Below, piece by piece: positions 42,701-54,700 of a stretch of 64,000 nt of DNA. The DNA lies in assembly GCA_905147135.1 (NCBI GenBank), contig LR990040.1:21063857-21127856 (forward strand), written 5' to 3'. Source of the DNA: Blastobasis lacticolella. Lineage: Eukaryota; Arthropoda; Insecta; Lepidoptera; Blastobasidae. The translations under genes and the position numbers were made by a program. Positions within the stretch are counted from its first letter, which is position 1. Each line of letters opens with the position of its first letter. The notes beneath the pieces were generated by a model. That model was given only the letters and a program-made list of their open reading frames with translations, was not told the DNA's origin and made no database searches.

Positions 42701-45700
42701 TCATCAATTCTGATGCTGTTCAAAGGAAAAAAAATATAAATTGACAAACTTTTAAAAGCCGTTGCGTGAGATGGTATTATTCTTTCGTAAAGCCGAAATT
42801 TGTTCAAAGAAATTGGAGCAATTGGGTTTTGGGATAACTTTTGCGAGATATTTGTTGTTCATCGTTCACAAGATTTAAGTATATATCGATCACGCTTATC
42901 ATGATCCAATCTGGTCAGTTTTCCATGTTAACACGCTTAATCTTTGTTATAACAATCATTACAAAGCCAAACTCAAAGCAAGTTAAACAGTTAGGGTACC
43001 TCGACCCATTGTGAAATGCATATCTGAACATTTAAAAGGTTAATTCACTGCAACGTCTGTCTTGCCTATCTACCTAGTGCCTACTTTATTAACCATTCGC
43101 AAAAAGGCGCAATTAAGCTCTGAACTGCAGAATTATTCCTGTCCATAAAGCGTAACAAGCACACTCGAACAATTTTATTTCTAGATTTTTTTTTAATACT
43201 GCATTTCCCTCAAACGATGAGTAGAACCGGCGTTAGAGCCAAATTCCTCTACAGCCTTTCAAAAGTAATGAAAGAGTCGGTTTTTACGTCCGGAAATGTT
43301 GCCAGAAGCGAAATACCAAACTCAATGAGCCGTTTTCGAGAGTAGCTTCTCAAAAATTCACTATCTATGTGAATTGCTTGCTCCAAGGACTCAAACACTA
43401 TAACGTTTTGCCTATATGGGCTAAATTTTGTAGTTGTATGGCAAATCATATGTGTTACTGACATCATTCATTGCCTCAGAACAAAGAAAACCACGTTAAA
43501 ACGCCAGTTATTATTTAATGTTTGCTAAAGTGCTACCATGCTAACCGAAAGTTTATTTATTTATTTAAACTTCATGGGTACGAAGGCAGACATAATGTTA
43601 CACAGCTTTAGCTTTCAGTCTACTAAAAATTTATGAAGTTGAGTCCCAGAGTGACATTCAAAAACCCTAAAATTAATAGATCTAAAATAAATTACATTGA
43701 AATAAATATCAAAACCATACAGCCCATTTTTACAGAGATTATGTTCATGTCGTCAGTCATTAGAACGCGTTATCTACGCGAATTTGTGGGAAGCGAGCCT
43801 TGAAAACGAAGGTGGTAAAATAAAGTAAATTGTTTCTAAATGGTCAAGAGATCCGTAACAATGCGTGACCTGAACTGTAATAATTTGACTGATTACAAGC
43901 AGTTATTGTTATTTTCCATCAGCTGCGTTGACTTCCCGTTTATACATACGTTTATACATATCACGCCTTTTTCCCATAAGGTTAGACAGATATCACATTG
44001 TTCTATTTACTACGTTCCTGCCAATTCTTTCTCGCTCCTTCCACATTAATCTCGTTTGTATTGCTTGTAACAAAATCAGCGAAGCAAATCGATACCAACG
44101 TCAACACTAAACAAATAAGCGAGTACTATATTTAGTAATCTTTAATACCCTAGCACGTACCCGTCTCCACTGTAAAAACATAATGGAAAGGGGACACGGT
44201 GAAGGTAAGTGATAAATTATTTACATTATCAGCTCAGCAGGTGGTGAAATCCATGTTTTAATAAGCTCTAAGCTGGGGAGCGACGCATTTAAAACCAAAA
44301 CAAGGAGTGCTGGCTTAATTTGAGTCTTACGTCAAATATTGCTGTTTAAGCCACTAGCGTTGAACGGTAAACGAAAACAACGTAAATTAGTAAACGAAAT
44401 GCAAAGCTTGTAAGCAAAACTACGTTTTAGGATTGGATTTGAAAATTGGTCGTCTGAAATTGTAATAAAAAATTACCGTTTAGAAAACGTACGCGCTGCT
44501 CATAGACGCTGTCCTAATTGGCTACGATCGTGCGACCATCGTGCGACGGGTGGTTTTGAGGTATTCTATTGGTCGGGTGACGTCCGTCGTACTACCATGG
44601 TCGCACGACCGTTTCCAATTAGGACACGCCTTAGTCTAAAGATTTGAGCTTTCCAGCATTATCCAGACCGAAGATATGAGGTTCCGAAAATTCTATGGCA
44701 TACTTCGAGACGGGGTGGGTAGTATTTATCTTGCCACTTTCCTGCCCCTAGATAAGTCTAGTGTAAGTCTAGATAAGTCTAAGCTAGTAACCTAATCGTG
44801 ATTTCCAACCGAAACTCTTTCTTTCTTTCGTTATTCTTTATTGTACCCAAACATGCCATCATGATACAATAAGGTAATAGAGATAATATTAATGAATGAT
44901 AAAATCTTTTATTTCTTATACACCAATATAACAAAAACAAAGGAAAAAATAGGAAGCAACCGGCGGCCTTAACGCTTAAAGCAATAACAATAGAGATGTT
45001 AAAACGTAAAACAAGACAAACTTCACCAAAGAAACATACCGGAAGAAGTAGCCAACATTGTTTTCAAACATTATGTTGTTCCATATTAACAAGTAAACCT
45101 GCTCTGTTCCTGTTCTCAGTATGAAAGCGAAGAATAATAAAGGCGTCTTGGCAATATTATAATATTACTTATATACAGACTTTAACACTCGCTCCGCATA
45201 TTCGTTATCGTTAAAATTAGCTCCACGCCAAGGTTGAATTTCTCTCTACGTTAATATATTCCACTTTCCAACAGTTAGGTCATGATAATTTCATAGATTG
45301 GATCTTTACTCCGTTTATCTTTTTTCATCTTTTTACTAATTAGATTATGTTTATTTTTAAAAAACATAGTGATGATTTTACGAAAAAAATAATAAAGTTT
45401 CGAAATATAAATAACAACACTTCGAAACAAGGCTATCATAGAGTTGGCGAGCACAAATTACGCATTGACGAGTATTTAATTTTTAAAACGATGCTACACA
45501 AGCTACGAAAGACAGCGCAAAATATTTTCTAAAAACCTATTTCTAGTTTGTAATCAATTAAATCAATTAGATTTTTGAATATAGATAATTTGACAATTTT
45601 CTTTTGCTCTCTTTTCCGCTAATTTGCGACAGACAACAGAAAATGATCGAAGACTTTTTCTTAAGTACCTCTTACATCTTCATCTATTAGACTATATAAT

Positions 45701-48700
45701 ATTATAATCCGACTTTCAACATTAAACTTCAGGAGAGACACTTCTCTTATCAGCAGTAAAATACTAAAAATAAATTTATGCAATCACTCAACGCATTAGC
45801 TGACCACTTAGTTCATACTATCTTTATGGTCGGTCAACTAATTCGTCGATGACTGTACCAGTGAGAAAACTACCAAACTGACCTCGTCTCTCCTTCCCTC
45901 CATCATGTCGAAACACGATGGGTCGGTTGTGCTCCCGTCTCCAAAGCACTGTGGGAGGAGGCACGCCTGTAGCACTGCAGGCTAGCCTCACACTGCCTCC
46001 CTCCCTTGAGGAACTGCCTTCTGTCGCGCTATCCACTATGTCTGGTGGTATCACCACTGAGAGACTACCCATCTGGAAACAAATTTATTAATTTATTAAA
46101 ACTTCACGCACATAATGGTACAATAGCGGCCTTATCTACAAGTCAACCAACAGAATGTGTGTTTGGACAAGATAGGCGATGCAAGTGAAGCTATGAAACA
46201 AAAAGGAGGAGTAGAACTGTTTAGGCAAGTATAACCGACACAAGATAAATATATAAATATATTGAAGCTAGAAACAAAACGTAAAAACGAGTATTGATGA
46301 GATTTGTAAGAATACTTAACTAAAATAAAGACATAACGAGAAGCTCAGTGTACCTACGTCCACTTGCAAGAGAAATAGGAGCCAAAGTCGAAGGCCCCAA
46401 CACTAAAGACCTTTCAGGTAATAATCACGTACCGCTTTCTTAAATGAGTATTTAAATTGTAAGTTAGCAACCGGTATTGTACAGCGGAGTAGAATATAAT
46501 GCTAATCCTTTCTACATACGCGTGCCGTACATAACGAATAATTTAGACTAGTTACGACTTCCGTAGTATAACTTGCAGTTCCTGAAAAGCTGTAGTGACA
46601 GACCTGTCATAATAAGTTAGCCTATGCACATCTCGGGATGCCAACATGCTGCCGACAAAATTCTGCCTTGCAATGACATGAAGTCGCCGAGAAGCCCGCC
46701 GAGAACAAAGCTACCTCAACATATCCATAGGCGGCGGTGATCATTTTCCATCAGATGACCCGCTTGCCTGTTTGTCTGTCGTATACATAAAAAATAATAT
46801 ACTCATTTTAGCCATGTCTCTAGACTAGACAATGATGATCGATGCAGCTGACTTGTGTTAGAGTGGAAACCGCGTCTCGGCATGCGTAATGCAGCGATGG
46901 ACCGACGCGACGACTTTAAAAAGGTGGCAGGCAGGTTTTCATCGCACCACCTGTCGCGTGCTGTTAGTGTCCACGCGAAGCTTCGAAAGAACGTTTCTCG
47001 GTCGCACGATTTGGAGGTGAAATAAGCTCCGAGGTCTTTCCTTTGGACTATGACATGGGATCGTTCAAGAAGTATATTAGACGTCTCTTCAGAGGCAGGC
47101 AATGTATTAGTAGCGGCCTTGGTGTTGCTGTTGTCCATAAGTGGCGGTCACCACTTTCCATCAGGTGGTCCGCTTACCTGTTTGTCTGCTGTAGATGCAT
47201 GCGGATTGAGACTGGTAAGAATGGCTGTCTGAGGCTTACGTTCATCATTGAACAGTAATAAGCTGATCGAATAATTTAGTTACTAATTCGACTCACCTGA
47301 CTCTTCATGGGCACAGTGTTGACCTGGCACATGTAGGTGCCAGAGTCATTAGCCTGGACGTTGCTGACGTGCAGCTTCCAGGTGTTGTGGTTGTTGTAAG
47401 TGACTGAGAGGCGAGGGTTGAGGGCCACCATGTTAGTGTGCATAGCCAGGATAGCCTTGGAGTCTGACTTTATCCACGCGACCTGTGAAAAGAAATTTTT
47501 ATTACCAGTTGAGTTCTGGATGAACATATCGGCCGTGTGGTGTCCGGCAGAGTAGAATAGCACCAACCCCTTACACTTATGGGTGTCGTACAAGGCGACT
47601 AATGTTTTCGAGGCAAAAGATCAAGTCTCCGTAGTCTGGAAAATGGGCAGCAGCATTTTCCATTGTTACATTTAAACACTGCGATCTCCAACCCGCTACT
47701 AATAACTCCTTACGCCTTGTCCGTCTGTCCGTTCGCGACTGACAGAAACTACGGAATCCTACACTCTACAGTGCACGTGGCCCAATACATCTTGGTCAGT
47801 TTATAATAATATTAATTGCTTATACTAATGTGAAGACAAAACTATCACGGCCAGATTGATGATGATTATGATGATTATCCTCCTCAGTACTTAAACGTTA
47901 CTCTGTTCCTAAAATCACGGAACATTTACATTTAGTTAGTCAAAAACGGTCAAACGGCAGCGACGCCTAAATGCGAAACAATTCGTCTCAATGCGAAATC
48001 CAGTAGCTACTAACAAAATTAGTGATTTTCTTGCCACACAACGGCTTTAACTTGACGGACTATACAAACCTCGACCAGAACTCGGTTCTAGCCTCTTTGA
48101 TTGCGTAAAATTCCGTTATTACGTTCTGAACCCGTTCCTGTAAGAACTATATTGAATTTCGGTTTTTTATAACGAATATTACAATCCGATATTCGATGAG
48201 CATCTGTGGCCAACTGGTTAAGTACCCGACACGTAATCGAGACGTACCGGATTCTAATTTCACTACGACCATGTACTAATGTCTCTTTTCTGAGTTATGT
48301 ACCTGACCGATGCACCTACATTGAGGGAATACATCGTGATTTAAAATGCACATTCAGACGACTGAATGTGTAACCATGATCTAATCTGGCCAGGTTACCC
48401 TGGTAGCAGGGTCACAAAGGCCATATGGCAGTCGCTCCACTGTAATTATCTGATCTGTCAAATCCTGGATCATGGACAAACGGGACATTAACCAAGATGA
48501 CTAATTTTTTACAGCCCGATAATGTAACTTTCTACACGTGAAAGATCTTTTAAAATAAGTTAAATAGTTTCTGAGTTTATCCTTAACAAACAAACAAACA
48601 ATCAAATCTTTTATCTTTGTAATATTAGTAGAGATACGCTACGCTAGTGTAACACGCTGTTATAGAATTAGTATCTGCTGTGGCTACCTCGGACAGCGAT

Positions 48701-51700
48701 GTCTCGGATTAGGACTGGTTGCAGTGCCAGAGCACTAATACGTTGAACTGTTCCTATGCAATATTTAAACCAACATTTCCGTTCTCGAATATAAACCATA
48801 TTTCATATCCTTTTAAATGTTTTACCCAAATATGTAGAGAAATATTACGTTATTATTACCCATTTGTCATAATTAATTTCAGAGCTTCGCTTTTGCTCCA
48901 TTGAATACATTGCTGATTATTTGACTTCCTTTTAATATTCCTTCCGTAAAATTTAATAAAGCTTATTTTTAATTCATTTTACGTCGACATAGTTTTATTA
49001 AATTCCTGATGGACAGGGTTACGTAATCATCTACTATTGTCCGTTATAATTTTTGTTTCTTCATGTAAGTAACAAAATCGTTTCGGTTGGTTGGTTAGTG
49101 ATGGGATAGATTTCACGACATCATCTACGTGCCTGGCAAACAACTAATAAATAAATAATAAATAAATAAATATTCGTGGACAAATTCACACAGCGCCATC
49201 TAGCCCCAAACTAAGCAAAGCATGTACTATGGGTGCTAGATAACTGATATACTACTTAAATACTTTTTAAATACATACTTATTATACATAGAACACCCAG
49301 ACCCGTAACAGAAATTAAAATTCATCATTTCAATTTCTGCCCGGCCGGGAATCGAAACCGGGACCTCTTGCGTGGCAGACATGTACGGGCAGCTCTAGCC
49401 TTTTTATCGGCCACATGTAAGAGCTCCCTTCCAAAGCCTTTCCTATGCACCATAACATGGGGTTTTTTAAAAGGCATATCTATAGATATCTCAAAGGTCT
49501 ACATATTTATATTTATGGCAAATATACGGCTCTTTGTAGTCGTTCAATCATTTGGCGAGGCATACACTATGGGACTGAAAATCAGCGGTGTGGTTTCTCT
49601 ATATACAGCATACACTGAGCTGAGTTCTAATTTGGCATGACACTAGAATATTCTAATTGTAATTTTAATTTAATATTCTACATGTTACACCTTTGATTGT
49701 TGATGTTGTTACACTCTCATGCAGTTGCAGATGTTCTGGACGATGGTGGCCGCTTTGCTCTCGCAATGTTTGGATGTTTGTTCCTTTTTTACCGGATTTT
49801 ACGGAATTTTTGCTTAAACAGCTCCCTGCCTGATTGCACTAAACTGAGGCGACGCTTAAGTCGATGCCTAAATGATTTAAGATATTCCTAACAAGAAAAA
49901 GAATTGCTGTAACACCAACCTTAGGTGAAACCTAAACTCGCTGAGTAACTCTTTTTTTATCATTATTAAACTTTATTGAATTTAAAGATTACAAAAAACA
50001 TAATTGAAACTTAAAACTAGACTATGTTCTTTCTTTTTTCCTCTTCTTCATTTTGTCTATTTTATAAGAATAAATATAAACTAAATAAACCTATAACCTT
50101 AATCTAAAACCTGCATCTACAATTGTCCCCAAAATCGCTGCCACTACTGGAGAGAGTTCCCATAATGCTGGCTGCATTCCACGCTGAATGGCAATACTTT
50201 TGCGTTGGCCGAGGAATTCGCCCTGTTGTCACCGATGGAATGAATTACTTAATTTATTAATAATCCAAAAAGCTTTTTTGCATCCGCACTGCACAGTGCT
50301 CAGTCCTAGAGCTTCCATAACCAACGCCGTAAATATGCAATCATTGGAAATATTTACTTACGAGGTTTCATAGACTTTGCTGAAGTAGCCCTCAATGACG
50401 TTGTGCCAACATAGGACGCTGCAAGACGCATGTGGCGTCCTATAAAAAAAACTCCCTGTGTACTGGTACTATGCAAAAACTTAACTTCCCACAGACAAAG
50501 CTGCGAGCTCAAGCTACTTTCAAACAAAAACTTTTAACGAGTCAAAACATGTAAGCGTATAATTATAGTGCTTCGTAAGTTTCTAAACTTGGAGCATCGG
50601 TAGCCGAGTTGTTAAGGTATTCGATTCGTAAGCGAGAGGTACCGAGTTTGAATCCCACTACGGCCATGTACCAATGACTCTTTTCTAAGTTATGTACATT
50701 CATAATCATCGTCCTAGCGCTCATCCCGGCCTCTGCCAGGGTCCACTTTCCTACTCAATCTTCTTCACTTCGCCCGGTCTAAGTTATGATGCTCATACGG
50801 TAAGGGAAAACATCGTGATGAAACCTGCACATTCAGGCGACTAAATGTTTAACCATGATCTAATCTGGTCAGGTTCTCCTGGTAGCAGGGTCACGGAGGT
50901 CAGATGGTAGTCGCTCCACTGTAATTATCTGATCTGTCAAATCCTGGATCATAGTCCAGATGGACGCCAAGCTCTCGTGCGCGAGAGCACAACCAGGACA
51001 TTAACGCAAAGATAATTATTTAACATAAAAAATAGTGATACATTAAGCGAAAATCGAACGGTACGAACAGTAAGCCAAAGCTAACTTTGCCGTGACTATA
51101 AATATAAAGACGTTGACGGTGATAGTTCATAAACTAAGTTGCCGTATAATATTCATTCAGTTATTCGCGTCACGTTCGGTTTTAAGTGGCTTCAACTCGA
51201 CTCGCTCAGACATTAACAGACTGTTAACTCCGGTTACATTTATATAGCTTCGAGAGTAATAAATGGCGGTATAAAATTTCCACATCTGCTTCGGTTATGT
51301 GGAAATGTAGCGATATATCGAGCAAAGTATGGTATTTTGAACTTTAGGTATCTAGGGTATCAACTGTGAGTAATGGTCATTCTATAGAGGCCTTCTGTGT
51401 TACTCGTGGGTATAATGCACGTGACAAGCATTTAATCCATCAGAAACCCCCACGACTGGTGAATTTTGTTAAAATTTTAATCTTATTATCCAGTAAAATT
51501 AGCCAGTGAGCTTCAGCGTTGGACGAGCTTTTCAGGGCTGTGCCAGTTGGGTTGAGACCTTCTTCATCATCACAGTTTCATTAGGGGTGGGGTACAGGTG
51601 TCTCAACCTTTAGGGAGCCCGGCCTGTACTCGGTGTTGCGGTAGGGGTCTACGCACTCTTATTTGAGAGTCTTAGTTGAGTCGTCATGGCAGATGTGATC

Positions 51701-54700
51701 AGTCGGGGGCGGGGCTCGGCGCCGGTTTGGGGATGCTGCGTGGCGGTTACGCTTACGTGGTACGGCAAATGTTTGTGCGCTGGGGCGAGACGAGGCTTCA
51801 GCTGCAGCGCGGTGCCTTCATCGATGGAGGTCTTCAATAGAACTTTCGAAGCTTGAGGCAAGCCTGGAGTGACGGTCGGAGTGCCGAAACCAAATAATTA
51901 TATTAGGCGCGGCGCATTATCGTAGACTCGTATGTGGTCTTCTCTCAGCTTGTCTACGACGGCACGCGCAGACTATCCAGATCAGGGGGGTAAGGGGTTC
52001 TCGTGTCTGGCGGAAGTGGCTTGTGGCAGATATGTTTCTACGTTAAACAACGACATCTACGTGTGTACTGTGTACTAAGTTTCTGTTATTTGTAATTATA
52101 GTCGGTTTCAGTATCCGCAGCATCTAGCATACCACATAATCCATTACGCGAGTACCTACCGAGCGTTTAAACAATACAATTTGTTACTTGTCGCGAACGA
52201 GTTCCCGCATTCTGGCTAGAAGTAGGAGCCCGTTTGCTCGTCGGGAATAATTCTCGCAAACAATGAAATTGTTACTAATTTATTTTGCAGCCACAACAAA
52301 GCGGGATGTCACGTGAAAAATACTCGAGCGCGCTGCGGATGGGACCTTGCATTCCAGGGGGGGCTTGTGGCTTCTCCCCCTAGGGTACGTTTACGAGCTT
52401 AGGTGTAGTTGCCCGGTTACGGGTTACTTCTATTGGCACATTGGAGATAAGGCCTCATGCCGTGATGGAAATATAGCGTCATGCGTTCCGATCAACATAC
52501 AGTAAACATAATGTAACAGATAGACTTCAAAAAATTTTCATAACTTTAATTCAATTTCAATTTCATTTATTTGCTTTAAATATTGTACATATATTACACA
52601 CACTATGCACACTTACGTAATAATAGATACCTTTTTTTATCAATAGGTTTTTACGGGGTCGGCAATGCGTGCGTATCTATATCATTTTAAATATTGTCCA
52701 CAATATCTGAAAACCTCCGATATTAGTTATTCCAAACCCTCTACGACACCAGAGCGTTGCGCTATTTGTCAGAAAACTCTGAAATTAATTCCAAGCTTGT
52801 ATTCGCTGCGTCTTTACTAGCACTTACAGACTTCACGTTCTGCGATGAAAGGGGAAGTTCTTACGTCCTCTCATCCTCGCTATTTAACGCTTTTCCTTTC
52901 AAAGAAGACACGGGAAGCCTTTACGTGTTCCTCCAGTTTTACATTGCACCAGCGTTTAAGTCACATTACGTTCCCCGGTGAACAATACAAACGATTTAAA
53001 ACTTGGACGCTTTCCGCGAGAACGAGCGATTTATGACATTAATCCTAGATATAAAATGAAATTTTACGCCCGTATTCAGCGCGGAAAAAGAGTTTTGTAG
53101 ACACTTACCCCAATTGCGTTGTCGGAGCTGTATAGGAGTTGTATAGAGCTAAGTCCGCATTTTGTTGCCTTTCTGTTCTCGTTGTTTGTATGACAAAATG
53201 CTTCCTTGCGAAGAACGACTCAACTCGAACTCAAGTTTGGATTAAGTTTAAGAATATTGTTTGAGATATTTTCTGGACTCCGTCGCAAAGTTCAGTTTTT
53301 ACACAATAATATGTTTGAGCTAACAAACTGAACTATTCTTTTCGTACAACTGTACTTTCCATGATAGTGACAATTTATTGGTTAATTTATGTAATGTAGT
53401 TTTTAACCTTTTCATCAGCAAATAGTTTCTAGTTGAGTTTTGAGCCAAGTTTACAATAACACGTTAAAGTGGATCAATTACCGGTGCTTCGGTGTATTTA
53501 CGAGTATAGTGTTTTTTGTAAATTATAATATTGACCCGCCCAGCTGCGCATGGGCTTTTACCGCTTTAATTTACTATAATATGCATGTGTTATATTATAT
53601 GGTATTATAGAGTATTTTTAATTGTGATTTGATGGTAAAACTATCGTAATTAATAATAAATAACATTGCCAAATAAATATATAAACATTTCTGAACGAAC
53701 GTAAGATATTCCTAAACGATGTTAAATCTTGAAGTACATTCAGTACTAATTAACTAAAATTTAGGTTTCTTAACATGTAATTTATCTTATAATTATTAAA
53801 AATAGTTTTAAGAGCTATTTTTATGTTTTTGGTTTGTATCTATGCACAATATTTCATAGTTAATTAGAACTATTTAACGTGCTGTCATTGGTTGAAATGT
53901 AGTCGATTTCCGTTCAAATGTTGGCTATATAAACACAGTCGAGAGACTGGGAGGGGCTTTTTGCTCCAGATCCGGCACAGAGTTAAGTACAAACTTGCAT
54001 TGTTTTATTGTTGCTTTGTATTTTGCCATATTTTATTATGTTCAGAATATATTGTTATATTTTCCATGTAACTTTGTTTGCTATGATTGCCTATCCTATA
54101 ATATAACTTATCTAATTTGATCTTATATGTGTGTCTTTTCCTTTCCTGAATAAATAGCTATTTATATTTACTAACGTGCCCTATTTTTATTTCATTAAGC
54201 TTTCCACCCTTAGTTTTCGATGAAATGCTAGACCACCATCATAGATATCTTCTAAATACTTAAATTCACACCCGAGATCTGTACACTCTATACACCCTAT
54301 CTAACACATGTATTCCATGGACCATCGTCATCCAGGACATCTACAACCTAACCTACCTAACCAACCTATAGACGTATCTCAAGTTGCTTAATAGAAGATT
54401 ACATACCAAGGGAATAAAGTAGTGTCTTCATTCATGGGCGGCATATTGGATCCTGAGCGTAGCAAAGAACTAGAGACAGTTATGTAGAGTCCTGAGTGAA
54501 GCGAGGGTTCAAGCCGTTCAAGACAAAGACAGCTTTATTCCAGAAGTGAATAATCTACTTTTCACACCATCTGTGAGATAATAAATCAAACAATAGCAGC
54601 GTCTGATTTAGCAAACTCTGGAGTTAAATCGTGTCAATGTAAAAATATAATGTGGAACTGAAAATTGTAATAACACGAAATACATTTGTTATTTTACACT

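Noticed and set aside
46803..47138. 111-codon minus-strand frame in intron 4
   Set aside because: Lies between dispersed repeat tails, has no domain and is skipped by the good exon 5-exon 4 splice sites.
50591..50660. Possible tRNA gene
   Set aside because: Same reasoning: the tRNA-like head is followed by the family A SINE body shared with other copies.
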